Positions 48,038-59,916 of a stretch of DNA of 64,000 bases are shown here, piece by piece; the first letter of the stretch is position 1; each line of letters begins with the position of its first letter. Source of the stretch: Acanthosepion lycidas (lineage: Eukaryota; Mollusca; Cephalopoda; Sepiida; Sepiidae); the NCBI GenBank assembly GCA_963932145.1, contig OZ010578.1, forward strand, positions 44,202,904-44,266,903. The letters run 5' to 3'. The translations under genes were made by a program, and so were the position numbers. The notes below the pieces were generated by a model. That model ran no database searches, was not told the origin of the DNA, and was given only the letters and a program-made list of their open reading frames with translations.

Positions 48038-50077
48038 TGTAATGGCTTGAATGTAGAAACTACTTCCAATCGGCTGTTACTCGACTGAACCTCACCCTAA
48101 TGGCCCCCCGGGGGCAGGAATCGATGAAATTAGATTTGGAAAACGGATAGCGGAAGAAGAGGTGACTTATATCAGATTGACTGTTTCTTTTTGCTGAATT
48201 GATACAACCACCTTAGTCGTCACTTAAAGACAGCTATAAGGAGGGGGAAATACTGACGTGTACATGTAAGAGAGTGTATATAAAATTTGAGACATTCTAT
48301 TATTAAAAAAAAAAGAAAAGAAACTTTTACAGAAACCTTTTTAACACCAAACTAATTCAGCGTTGTCTGTAATTTCTTTCAAGTTATTGGACTATGAATA
48401 TAAACATTTTTGTATGTGACAGATTGTATTAGGATATATGATGGCTATATTGCTCCCATTTGATGTATAAATGATCTAGGATTTTTATCTATACAATTAA
48501 CTCTATTGTTGCATTTTGAGAAGAATTTTATTTTTAAATCATTAAAAGTGAAATTATCCAAAGGAAGTTAACATGATTTGTACCGTCATAAATGATAGCC
48601 ATTATAAAAAAAAAATGAAAAAAGGCATGTAAAAATATATGAAAAATAATTAACAGGTAAACAAAAAACAATAAAACAAACCATGTTTGTTTATTGCATT
48701 TTCTTTCAAGGAAAGTGTTGAAAGACATTTATTAATTTAAGTTACAAATACGGTTTCTTTAAATAGAAATTGCTAAAATAAAACGAGACGGTTAGTAAAA
48801 CAGGGCTTGAATAAAATTTGATTTGTAAATGTTTGCTAGTCGGAAAACTCTTCAAATTAAAATTTGCGAACATGCATAGCTTAAAGAGAAATATTTTGCG
48901 ATTTTTTAAGCAAGAGAGAAAGTAAATTACGCTCCCGAGTTTTCAGTTAAAGATTCAGTTTTGGAGGTAATTTGTGGCGATTTATGAAGCAATAAATTAG
49001 CAATCTGATTACCCCACTTATTTAGATATTCCTTTGTTATGATAACACGACGTATGCTCACTTATTGGTTGCTAAATAGAGGATCTCGGGCTGTGTGACC
49101 GATAAATATATAAACTTATACTGTATATTATAGAATTATATGAAAATATCGTATGATATGTAGGAATATCTAGCAATAGATTGTTTCGTAACAAACAGTT
49201 TTTTTTTTATTTAGGATTTTCCTGTTTAAGAAGTATAAAAAAGTCGGCAACATAAAATATAAAACGAAAACTTGGAGTTCGTCATTTATGTTGTAACAAA
49301 TGAACAATATTTGGTTTTAATAATGTCGAAAACATTTCGTTTGTCATTTTGTTAAGAGGAAAGTGACGCTGTATTAATGATAAAACTGTGGTAAACATTA
49401 CAAATGTTGGAAGAACTGTTCTGATATTTAGGTCTCTTTAATATCATAAAAGTGGCAGGTTCAAGAGCACTGAGTCCAACACTGAATGGTGTAGGAATAT
49501 TATTATTATTATAAATAAAAATAAAATATAAAATAATAATAATAATAATGATGAAAATAAAATAAAATAAACAATAACATAAAACGTTAAAATAAATAAA
49601 AATTAAAAATAATAAAAATACTCCCAGCATGCAACATGAACTGTTCCTGACGGAAATACGGACATCCCCCCAAAAGACGTTAAATTCAATCTCTTCACCA
49701 CGAACCTTTGTACGGGCAACACGTGTCCGGTTTCTTTCTGTGATATGGTTTGTAATACTACGGGGTAAATTTTCGCTTTTATCACGTGTACCATAAAACA
49801 ATTGTAACCTAAAAAAAAAAAATACACACAAAAATATAAATGAAATTAACATACTATTGAACATGCTTTTCTGTTATTTGTGTACGTTTTATTTCCCGTC
49901 AAGTATGCTTTTATCTCCGTGAACACGAGGCTAATTTCTGCTGATATGATGTAGGCGACCCCCACAACATTTTGGTGACCTCCGACGTGTATAAGAAAAA
50001 CAACCAATTAACCCACAATAGAAGATTTAACACTTATTTCCAAGTTCCTTAAACTAACGAATTAACACTGCAGAGTT

Positions 50078-50080
<3 letters not shown>
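48038..50080. other. AT-rich intergenic DNA with one unrecognised minus-strand frame
   Basis: A 170-codon frame on the minus strand (49352-49864) has a complex 60-residue middle (ITERNRTRVARTKVRGEEIE region) flanked by low-complexity AT. I do not recognise it. It could be a relic of a transposon protein. Confidence 0.35.

Positions 50081-50143
<63 letters not shown>
50081..50143. repeat. (TA)n microsatellite
   Basis: Direct reading. It abuts the Penelope-like fragment that follows. Confidence 0.95.
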
Positions 50144-50146
<3 letters not shown>

Positions 50147-50700
50147 TTCTATTCCCACACCACAATCAAAGAATAAAATCTGGACTAATCATTGGATGCT
50201 ACCTCAGGGTCCTTATGATATGTAGCCCTGAATACCTAAATGAAAAACATTCAAACTTCTTCACTACCCAAATCCTTTCATCCTCAACGTGAAAAAACGA
50301 TCTTACAAATTGCACAAAGCCCCCAAACAGACACCACTAATAACACTTTTAACAAAAATTACATAAAATTCCTAATCTTATCCTCCAACACACTTTCTAG
50401 CAAACTCGCAAACAAATTAGTCATCCCTAATACTAAGGTCGTTACCAGCACCTCCAAGGCAATCGAAGATATAAATAGGAAGAAAAATAAACCCAACAGT
50501 CATTCAAATGCCGGTATTTATCAAAAATAAATTGTTTACAATGTATAAATGTTTATGTGGGGGAGACATCACGTGATCTAAAAACCCGCATCTACGAACA
50601 CAAGAGAGATTTGCGTTTGGACAATCTTTTTAACTCTCTCGTATTACACCGGAACAAAGCTGGCCATAAATTAACATTAATAATGTAATGCAACCCCGAT
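50144..50700 (+). pseudogene. Penelope-like element, GIY-YIG endonuclease end
   Basis: The first frame ends NAGIYQK. After one shift the next reads INVYVGETSRDLKTRIYEHK, RDLRLDN, LHRNKAGHKL. GIY, then YVGET, R and EH are the landmarks of the C-terminal GIY-YIG nuclease of Penelope-like elements, which nicks target DNA. The preceding 90 codons resemble the usual linker. RT is missing upstream. Confidence 0.75.
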
Positions 50701-50879
50701 TAAAAAATATATATATATATATATAAGTATTTAATGAGAAAAGCTTAATAATAACATTATTACCAACTATAAACACACGTCAAAAACATTACATCACCAT
50801 CCTTTTTTAATCCATTTTTAAATAATCTCTCTTATACAGACAACCTGTACATAAAAAAAAACAGCCCCAGATTAATAGA

Positions 50880-51270
50880 ATACTATCCCACGACACCAAC
50901 TAGACTGAACATGAGTTTGTCCGTCATATTTATTTTCCTTAGTTTGTCAACAAGGTCGCCTGAAATTTTTTATATGTGGTGGCCAGACTAGATAAGATAT
51001 AAAATCACTTTATACTAATATCCCGACTGAAAAATGCTTAAAATCTCTTTAAAATGCATCTAACAAAAGCAAAGATAAACCTCTCCCTACCAATAGATAA
51101 AATAATAAAAATCTGCAGTCTCATCACCAATTTTATTTCACTTTCAACAACAATTTTTACAAACATATATATATATATATATATATATGTATACCTTACT
51201 TTAATTGACGCTGTCACACACCGAGAAGGTCTGTATGAACACCATCATTTCCGTGGCACAAAATGATGCA
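50880..51270 (+). pseudogene. Penelope-like element, RT core fragment
   Basis: Reading across frames gives ITLYTNIPTEKCLKSL (palm start), SLPIDKIIKICSLITN, and after a (TA)n interruption HHFRGTKMMQLHV (equivalent of the FxQxxGTxMGSP block). It lies downstream of the GIY-YIG end, so the two pieces are from different copies in head-to-tail order. Confidence 0.55.
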
Positions 51271-51286
51271 GCTCCATGTCCTGTGT

Positions 51287-51287
51287 A

Positions 51288-51357
<70 letters not shown>
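51287..51357. repeat. (TA)n(CA)n(TA)n microsatellite
   Basis: Direct reading. Confidence 0.95.
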
Positions 51358-51621
51358 CGTAGATGAACCATTCGGCCAACTCGTCAGGTGGTATCAGCAA
51401 CTGCCTACGGATTTTCTCATTTTTCGTTACTTTTATATTAAGTTCAAAAAATAATTCATGCGCTTTTTATCGGGTTGAAATTTTCTTCTTTATGTGTATG
51501 TGTGTGTGTGTGTGTGTGTTTACGCCTGTGCGTATGTGTATGTGCACATGTATAGAATGCCATGGTTATTTCCCCCTTATACTCTCTCACTATCCTTTTT
51601 CTTCTTTCACTCGGCCCTAAG

Positions 51622-51812
<191 letters not shown>

Positions 51813-52364
51813 CAAGAGCAACCCAAGCTGAAGCTAATTCCGGGAATAACTGTAGCGTGTTCCGATGCACGCGCGGACATGCTCCAATTTTTGCTTTCTT
51901 GGGACATACGCCTGATAATCCGCTCGTTACCGATCAGTAGAGGAAGTTGTATGTATTCATGTTTTAACATTGGCGCTGAAAATGATTAGAAGGAATCTGG
52001 GAAAGAGGATTGACATAAAAACATTTGGTAAAAGAGTTAAAGAAACGTTAGCTCTATTAAAATGTTTTATGGACAGCATACTATGAAGAAATCGATTGTT
52101 TTTGACTGGCGCAAGCAATTTAAAGAAGGGTAAGTAGCTTTGTACATTGAAGCAAAAAGTTGCCTGCCAAAAACATAAATGACAGATGCAAATGTTTATT
52201 AGGAAGTACTGAAAGGGTTTTACGAGAATCAGTTCGGAATAAAAAACACGAAATTTGACCTGACAGGAAATCCATTACAAAAGTTTTTTTTTTTTTGGAC
52301 TATTTCCAAAATTGAAAATGTCCCGAAAGGACAATAACTTACTCATGTTCAGCAACACATTTTT
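51813..52364. other. Unassigned DNA
   Basis: No recognised gene. Confidence 0.4.
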
Positions 52365-52580
52365 TAAAAATCATTTCACTCCAAGCAAGGAGATAATGCT
52401 ACTAAGATGGTAGGGGTTACTGGCAGTTGAAGAGAATGAGATGACTTTAGTGAAGAGAAAGAACTATAAAAAAACAGGTTTCAGGAAAAAAGAAGATGGC
52501 GATTGCTGTTTCATTTAAGTTCTTAAAGATCGTAGAAGCAGGAAAGCAAGAAAACGGAAGAATGTTTCACGGGTGAGAAG
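52365..52580 (+). repeat. Unclassified interspersed repeat, copy 2
   Basis: GATAATGCTACTAAGATG, GGGGTTACTGGCAGTTGAAG and GATGACTTTAG match 28535-28640 in order. Confidence 0.5.
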
Positions 52581-53775
52581 TGCGAGAAAAGAAACTATTA
52601 CTAAACTACCAACTCCAAGTTCTTGTGCCAGACACAAAACTTAGTTGATAGAAACAGCAAATTCTCGATAATAGGCGCAACCCTAAAAAACATGACAACC
52701 ACTGCGCAAAATTTTAAAAGGTGCAACACATTTATTTACAATGACAAATTGAAAAAGTACAAAACAAGAGTTGCATAAGTATTTCCTTTTGTGCACCTCT
52801 TTTGGTAGGATAACAACTTCAGACAATATAAAAAGATTTCACTCAGAAACAGGAAAAAGTACAAATCACCAGAAATGTTGATAAGACCAACGGATCCATA
52901 CATAAAATATATCCATTAAAAAATACAAAAATAAAGGAAAACTCGGAGTAAGAGGATTCACAATATGGCACAAGGCACAATCTTTTAAAAGACACCAACC
53001 TCTGTCGTAATGGCTCTGTAAAGGATGTGAAGGGGATTTCACGTAGGCAAATTCTTGTAGATTCTGGGGTGTGAAATTTGTCGTACGAATCTGTCATGTA
53101 TCTGTCCGTTATAAAACTCTCACTGGACTCTCTTTTTATGTGATGTTTTGTGAAAACTGCCCCAGGCGAAGTTGACGTCCAGCCGTTTTCCTTTCAACTC
53201 TCTTCCCCCGTCAACTGCTGGTAGCAGTCTTTTTTATTCTCAATGGGGTCATAAAATTCGGCTCCAGATCAAATTTTTAGGTTGTAGAATATATGTAAAA
53301 TCCCACCTCCGAGTATTCAAAAAAGGTAGATTCACAAATTCTCGGCTTGAGCCTAAAAGGCCCATAAAAAATGCACGAAATTTAACATTTTTTTTACAAC
53401 AAAATAAACTTTTTATACTCTGGAGGCTACACAAGACCATAAAAAGCAAACATTCATTCAACTCGGCAGAAGGACTAACAGCAGCAAAGAGACACAAGTC
53501 AACCTCGGCGTCTTGTCTTTCTCATCAAAGCAACAGCGCACTCCCTTTGACCTTGTCTCCCAACTTCACTTTCTCTCTTCCTCACTGAAAGACTATTCAT
53601 GTTCATTTCCTTACAGTCAAAGAGAACTTTCTTTCATTTCATGATAAGTAATTACAGTTAAAATTTGTGAATCCCACGTTTAAATAAATATAATTTTATT
53701 TGAACAGGTGACAATCTTTTCTCTCATTTTTTTTTGTATTCAAACGATGACCCATGGAATCTTTCCCCAACAAAC
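52581..53775. other. Unassigned DNA
   Basis: Frames at 53172-53588 (+) and 53249-53497 (-) overlap on opposite strands and match nothing I know. No element recognised. Confidence 0.4.
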
Positions 53776-53925
53776 TACCGTATTTGACGGTATATAAGAC
53801 GCACGGGTGTATAAGACATACCCCAATTTTAGCAGAACAAATCAAGAAAAGATTTAGTAATTAGTAAAATTATTAGTAAATGGTACAGCCTAGGCTATAT
53901 TTATGAGATATTATTTTGGGTGTTC

Positions 53926-54060
53926 GGTAAAAATGGCAGCAGAAAAAAAGGCAGCGGTAAAAAGGGCAAGGGTAAAAATGGCAGCGGTAAAAATGGCAGC
54001 GGTAAAAATGGCAGCGGTAAAAAGGGCAGCGGTAAAAAGGGCAAGGGTAAAAATGGCAAA
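53926..54060 (+). repeat. 15-bp minisatellite, about 9 copies, left arm
   Basis: The unit GGTAAAAATGGCAGC alternates with GGTAAAAAGGGCAAG. In one frame it reads NGSGK repeats, but it is embedded in a non-coding element. Confidence 0.9.
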
Positions 54061-54942
54061 AGCGGATAAATAGGAAAAAATGGCAATTCGACAACAGAAA
54101 ATTACGACTTCTGGTTTTGGAGTCGGAAGTTAACAAACAATGTTTATCAAAAAACTAATACCTATTATATGTCGGATGTACTGGGGGGCGGCGCAATTAA
54201 AAATGTGTTTTAATCATACTTTTTAATATTAACAAATAGCAAAATAAAACTGCTCTTTATAATTTGAAATCGTTATTTTTTATTGCACATAATCAAATAA
54301 AACGATTTTTTTTTTAATTGGAATGTTTTTTCTTACAAATAATGAATTAAAACATTTTTATAATAGGAATGTTTTCTTTGAAAATATTTTTTAAATAGTT
54401 TATTTATTATTTCTTATAATTGGAATGTTTTCTTTTTGTGTGAAAATACTTTTTAAATAGTTTATATTGAAAACATTTTAAAATATTTTATTCTATTTTT
54501 TAAACAGTCTAATAGTTTTTTTTATAAATAGAAATGTAACAAAATTTAAATATATTAAACGTCATAGTAATAATGTATCCAATATATTGTTTTTATTCGA
54601 CTGCATTACTGATTCCTAGGTGTTCAAACTAGTGAAATTAAACAAAAACTTAACTCTAAGTGTACAAAACTGACGAGGAACTTTTTTCCGATAAACACCG
54701 CTTAATGTCGGTTTCTGATTTCAATACCGGAAGCCGTCATCAAGTGGACCTATAATTGTTTTTTCCCAAGTTTTTCAGTGTGTTCAGACGTAATCGCCTA
54801 AAAAGTAAAATCTCATGGGAGTGGGGAGGTTTAGCTGAATATTCTTTTTAATTTGACAAACTTCTCATGTTTTTCTATGATGTATTGTATCCAAGATTTT
54901 AATAAACTCATTGTGAGATATTCATCTATATTTTTTCCCTTT

Positions 54943-55057
54943 TGCCATTTTTTCTTATTTTATCCATTTTAACCATTTTTACCGCTGCTATTTTTACCCT
55001 GCCATTTTTCCCGTTGCCATTTTTACCGCTGCCATTTTTACCGCTGCCATTTTTACC
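54943..55057 (-). repeat. 15-bp minisatellite, about 7 copies, right arm (inverted)
   Basis: GCTGCCATTTTTACC units are the reverse complement of the left-arm unit. The outermost units are decayed. Confidence 0.9.
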
Positions 55058-55724
55058 TAAATTTATTATTTTGGTTAAACAAGCCATGATTACAATTAAA
55101 CGAAAAATAATAGGAAAAACAGAACAGGGGCCTATGAAAACTTTATTATATCCAAAGCTAAGAAAACAAAATAAAAATCAAGCAATACAATTGAGCAAAA
55201 CAATACAGTCATTAAAATTCAGTCAAAATTTTCTTTTATTATCTGTACAAACTGAGTTTTGTAAACGTCTTAGTAGAATAATTAGGATATAAAAATTCTG
55301 ATTGTATTCGTACCAATGCAACCGGAAGTTATCGCAAGAAAAATATTAATGAAATAAGTTTATTTTACAAATATATAATTTGAATTTATTGTATATAATT
55401 TTAGTGAAACAAAGTACTAATATTAACGTGATGAAATTAATATAATGAATATTATTAATAACACTTTTAATCTGCATAATAGACTTTTAAATAATGACAA
55501 TAGGTATATGAAAGTTACTTTAAAGTCTAAGCTAATAGGAGTTGCCAGGTAGCTAACTTCGGCTGACTATCGCGAATTTTAAACTTACATATGGCATATA
55601 AGACACGGGGGAATTTTAAAAGATATTTTAAGTAAAAAAAAGTGCGCCTTATATGCCGTCAAATACGGTAATTCTAGGCGCAGTTTCGTATCATTCAAAC
55701 TAGATTCTGCCTTTGTTCATAATT

Positions 55725-55985
55725 CATAGTGTTGAAATACGACCTTTTTTGCTTATTTTCTGAAAATATTTTTGCTATTTCTTTGTGTCTCCTGATTTCC
55801 CTTTCTGATTGTAGCCATCAGTTTCCACTGGGCTTCTATTTTCCTCAAAATGTCCTCGATGTTCTGGCAATGGTATTCTCAGCATTCATTCATGGAAACC
55901 CATTTCTATCGCTTCAAGCAACTTCTTTATCCGTGAAGAGATTGTCCAGCATTCACTGCCATATTGGATTTTAGATGTTAAATTG
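55725..55985 (-). pseudogene. RTE-type LINE remnant, minus strand
   Basis: On the minus strand, LQYGSECWTISSRIKKLLEA, IEMGFH, a stop, MLRIPLPEH, then IRK-like blocks parallel the copy at 46595-47175. Several stops and shifts. Confidence 0.65.
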
Positions 55986-56284
55986 CATTTCAGCTATTTT
56001 GCCTTCTTTCAAAGGATATTTTCCCATCTCTTAATACAGGGCTCTCAAACATAAGGACACAGAAGAGATATTACTTGCTGAGGGTGTACTTGCAGGAGGG
56101 CCGCGAATCCTGTGGACGAGTTCTCAACCAGGGATCCACGAACCGACAAAACTAAATTAAATCAGTTTGATAATTTTGAGCAATAGGGAAAGTGAAAGAA
56201 ACTGGGAATGTAAAAATGAGGAGAGCGAGAAGATAGGTAATATTTCGAACGTATTCTAGCCGTTTGTGACTAGGTTTTGTAAGT
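55986..56284. other. Unassigned spacer
   Basis: Nothing recognised. Confidence 0.4.
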
Positions 56285-56540
56285 TTGGATGTGCAGTTAG
56301 TGTAATAGATAAAGGCACGGAATTGGAACTCGGAGTGCCAAGTTCCAATTCCAATCGGGTTCGTTGTATTCGCTTACGTGAAGATACCATTGGGAAATGT
56401 ATGCATCTACTTCTTCTCTCTGCTATAGGTTAAATAGTAGGACTTGTGTAAGTAAAATTATTATTATCTCCCCAAAATTCTTACAATCCAAAATATTTAC
56501 TGGCTTGAAACAGCCTTGAAAAGGTTGATAACCCTGACGC
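56270..56540 (+). mobile_element. SINE family A with trace of 5S-like 5' end
   Basis: CTAGGTTTTGTAAG (5S-like end) leads into GGATGTGCAGTTAGTGTAAT, GTTCCAATTCCAATCGGG and the body and tail, ending AAAAGGTTGATAAC. A LINE group 1 copy follows within a few bases. Confidence 0.7.
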
Positions 56541-56544
56541 CATA

Positions 56545-57505
56545 AATTCCCAAGTTGGCATCTACGCGGATGACACCACAATTTATTCCTGCCTCAAAAA
56601 CAAATCTAGTGTCACTGACAAAACTAACTTGGCCGTGCGTCTCGAAAAGGAGCTCCAATCGGTTGTGAACTGGGGTAGGAATTGGCTGGTCAACTTTAAT
56701 GCCTCAAAAACAAAACTGCTCTCTATTAATCGCCACAGAGATCCTTCCCTGACGCTCAACTTCTCGAGAGCAACTCTCTGCGGCTGCTCGGTCTCACGTT
56801 GACGGCTGACCTGAGATGGAACAAATACATTGAGTCGATTGCTTCGTCCACCGCAAGGAAAGTTGGCTCCCTGTGCCGCGCCAGGAAATTTTTCTCCCCG
56901 GAATCGATCCTCCAGATCTACAGATCAACAATTCGCCCTTTCATGGAGTATTGCTGCCATATATTGTCTGGACCCCTTTCTGTTTGCCTCGGGGTTCCTG
57001 ATAGGCTCCAGAGGCGGATATGCAATATAATTGGCCCTGCTCTGGCATCTCGTCTACAGTCACTTTCTCACAGACGCACCGTTGCCTCTCTCTGTCTTTT
57101 TTACAAATACTTTCATGGCAATTGCTCCGAGGAGCTGCATTCGCTGGTTCCCAGACTTCATGAGTTCAAGCGCCCTACGAGGCTGGCATTCCGCTCTCAC
57201 CACTTCACTGTCGAAACTCCTAAATGTAGCCGTCTCTTCTACTCCAATAGCTTCATGTCTCGCACCTCTCGCCTGTGGAACACCCTTCTCTATTCCAGTT
57301 TCCCTGAGAACTATAATCTCCAGCTATTCAAATGTAATGTCAGTCGACATCTCCAGTTGCCTTGATCTATCCATTACCCTTCTCCTCATCTTTTCTTCTA
57401 TCACTCCTATCTGATCTTGCTCCAAATTTTCAGTAACCCCTTACGTCCTAGTGGCTTCCCGCATTGCTTGGGATGAAACGCTTAAAAAAAAAAAAAAAAA
57501 AAAAA
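56545..57505 (+). pseudogene. LINE group 1 reverse transcriptase, C-terminal third, best copy
   Basis: It begins in the RT palm: VGIYADDTTIYSCLK carries the catalytic YADD, followed by LEKELQSVVNWGRNWLVNFN, ASKTKLLSIN. One frameshift near 56765 leads to a clean 188-codon frame with LTADLRWNKYIESIASSTAR, KVGSLCRARKFFSPESIL, YRSTIRPFMEYCCHI and SRTSRLWNTLLYSSFPENYN. The end is TGGGATGAAACGCTTAAAA plus poly(A). Everything before the palm is missing (5' truncation), as usual after target-primed reverse transcription. Jockey/CR1-like by this motif set; clade not fixed. Confidence 0.85.
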
Positions 57506-57699
57506 TCCTATAAAACAATTCAATCAATCAATCTAGCTGTTTTTCTTTATTAAATATATCGTTAAAAGAGCAAAATCTATGTGTACTTAAAAAAAAAATC
57601 AATTCATGGCAACCCTATTGGTCCCTGACTCAAAATACAAAAACTACTTTTTTTTAAACGTTTTCTCTGTCTATATCCCCGAGATGTGGTATCATGATT

Positions 57700-58012
57700 A
57701 CTTGCATTCTTTACATTATTCGTACTGTTATCCTCATCTTCATTGCCATCACAACGTTTCGACTGTTGTATGCTCCGGCCTTCTTCAGATGATTGGAATT
57801 TCGAACCGAACCATTTATTTCATCCACCGGGGTAGATTCTACGCAGTTCCACGTGCCATGTCTCTTCTGGATGTCTCGGTTATTTCCCTTTAACCCAACT
57901 TTTTTGATTCACCACTGCTGTGGCCTGGTATTGAACTCACAACTCTTTGGGTCTAATCACTGGATCTAACCAACGTCATTATCCACTGGGCCATGTGTCC
58001 TTGAGGATATTG
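57700..58012 (-). mobile_element. SINE family B, near full length, minus strand
   Basis: The reversed tail ACGTTTCGACTGTTGTATGC, CTCCGGCCTTCTTCAG, body ACCGGGGTAGATT, reversed B box TTGAACTCACAACTCTTTGG and reversed A box TTATCCACTGGGCCATGTG occur in order. Confidence 0.75.
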
Positions 58013-58027
58013 GCAAATAAAATGTAA

Positions 58028-58290
58028 TCTTGGATGTGCGGGTGGTGTAATGTAGAATGACTCGGAATTGTTAATCAGCAAGCCGAGTTTCTATTCCCAT
58101 TTGTCCCGTTATATTCACTTACGCATAAATACCCTTAGAAAGGTATATATCCACCTCCTCTCCCCCAGCTATGGATTAATTAGTAAGACTTTAGAAATTA
58201 CTAAACCATTATTATCAACCATCCAAAAATTATTAGAATCTAAAAATATTTTATGGCTTTAAATAACCAGGAAAGGGTTGATAAGTTGTA
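58028..58290 (+). mobile_element. SINE family A
   Basis: GGATGTGCGGGTGGTGTAAT, AGCCGAGTTTCTATTCCC, TTCACTTACGCATAAATACC, then AAATAACCAGGAAAGGGTTG at the end. Confidence 0.75.
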
Positions 58291-58494
58291 GAAAATGAAT
58301 GAATGAATCAATGAAATACTGATTAGCTAGACGGGCATGTCTTTTGCATTTATTTACATTATCTAGAATATAAATGTATAGAAACTAAATTAACTAGAAA
58401 GTGAGGGCTCATTTTACATATTGATTGTAATATAGAATTGATCCCCCACTTAATAATCTATAACATAATTTCTTGCTTGTTTATCAAATTCTGA

Positions 58495-58645
58495 TTAGGT
58501 ATGAATTCATTTCTTCTCCCTCCCAACTATGGTAAGACTTGTATCACTAAACCATTATTACTACCCCTCCAAAAATTCTTAGAAGCTAAAAATATATTCT
58601 GGCTTTAAATAACCAGCAAAGGATTGTTAAACTGTAAAAAAAACC
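58495..58645 (+). mobile_element. SINE family A, 3' part
   Basis: TAGGTATGAATTCATTTCTT through AAATAACCAGCAAAGGATTG. The head is missing; a poly(A)-like end follows. Confidence 0.7.
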
Positions 58646-58734
58646 AAATCAATCAATAATTTTCTGATCAAAGGTATTTCTTTAAATGTATGTAAAAATT
58701 CAATGCTTCATTTTTGGGTCGTCAAATTTACCAT

Positions 58735-58860
58735 AATTTCTCGAAAATAATACGCAGGAAAAAGCCAGAGGGACACAGGTTCGAATCCTGCCGGAGGACA
58801 TTTCATTTCATTAATAAGTTTTCTCGAGTGTGTAGGCTGGTAGACGAAATAACTAATGTT
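58735..58860 (+). repeat. tRNA-like fragment within a weak fold-back
   Basis: GACACAGGTTCGAATCCTGC is a perfect B box followed by CGGAGGACAT. TTTCTCGAAAA before it and TTTTCTCGAG, GTAGGCTGG after it echo the plan of 61742-61970, where a B-box-like core ends GTTGGAGGACAT. Confidence 0.45.
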
Positions 58861-59916
58861 TTAAAAAAGATTCGTTAAAAGCAACTGATAAGGTCAGTTT
58901 GTTTAATATTTTATTAATTGGATCTTCTTTGATCCATAGTTTTTTTTTTCACGGGCCCTGCAGCAAAAGTAAGATGATTCAGCTGCCATCGGTCTGAAAA
59001 CGCAATCTAATACAGCCGAGAAGACTAGTGTCCATTACCATTCGCACGGTCGGATGTAAAAAGCATATCTACCTGCTAACGATATGAGTATCCTGGCATT
59101 GTTAAACGGGACATTTTTCAGTTAACTCACTACTACACACATTAAACGTTGTAGACAGGCTAGACACAAATGTACACGAATGACAAATGTAGCCTAGTCT
59201 ACGCGGCAACACATCGCTATCTGCCGTAAAGGATTTGCAGATTTATGTTTATATGGATTGTTATCTCTGTTTTGGTGTCAGGAATCCCCCTCTCAACAAC
59301 GGACTTCGGATGCAACGGAGAAAACCTGCAGGTAAAATAAAAAATCTGCAGTGTGGCACCATTTAACGAGGCAGAAAGGGAAAAGAAAGAAAAGAAGAAA
59401 AGGAGAGGCTAAGGACCGAATCGTGAGTGATAAGCAAGAACACACACACGGCTAAGAGACAATGGATAAAAGCATATTTTGATAATTAACAAATGGCGAA
59501 AGAGTGTCATTACAATGACAGGGAAATTCTGAGTAAAAAGAAAGGGAAAGAAGGAAAGAATCAGATATGTTTTGGCATCGGCTGTGTTATCTAAGCATAT
59601 GAAAACAAACTATTGGTACGGGAAGACATCTTATTATCAACTACAGACCGGCTGGCCAAAGAAAAAAAATTCAAATGAAAATGTTAATTCGATAAGTGAC
59701 GAAAAACAGGCAACTAAAGGGACTTTGGACAGATATAAAATTATGTTATCAGAAATATGTACCGAAGGAAAATGAATGGGAACCTAGAAATGTTTTTTTT
59801 TTCTTTCTTCGAGGCGACAGACTGACTGAAACTTTGGAGATGTTTCTTTTCGAGACCGTGTTAAGAAGACCACCCATTCTGATAATTAGCGATAAAATAC
59901 CTGACGTAAACCACGT
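58861..59916. other. Unassigned DNA
   Basis: No recognised gene or element. Confidence 0.4.

Larger units (their letters stand above)
53776..55670. mobile_element. 1.9-kb TIR element with mirror-image internal minisatellites
   Basis: The left end TACCGTATTTGACGGTATAT, then AAGACGCAC, is mirrored by a right end whose complement reads TACCGTATTTGACGGCATAT, then AAGGCGCAC. TA at each edge may be the target duplication. A second, weaker subterminal pair (GTATAAGAC, CCCC, AATTTTA) lies just inside. Blocks of 15-bp repeats sit subterminally in opposite orientations (53926-54060 and 54943-55057). The AT-rich centre has no transposase. A non-autonomous DNA transposon of unassigned superfamily. Confidence 0.75.

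Noticed and set aside
49352-49864. 170-codon minus-strand frame as a gene
   Set aside because: Both flanks are low-complexity AT, only about 60 residues look protein-like, and I know no homologue. Left as unassigned.
53172-53588. 138-codon plus-strand frame as a gene
   Set aside because: It overlaps an 82-codon frame on the other strand, has low-information composition and no recognised domain or splice context.
53901-54136. Pro/Phe/Leu repeat protein on the minus strand
   Set aside because: It is the complement of the 15-bp minisatellite inside a non-coding transposon.
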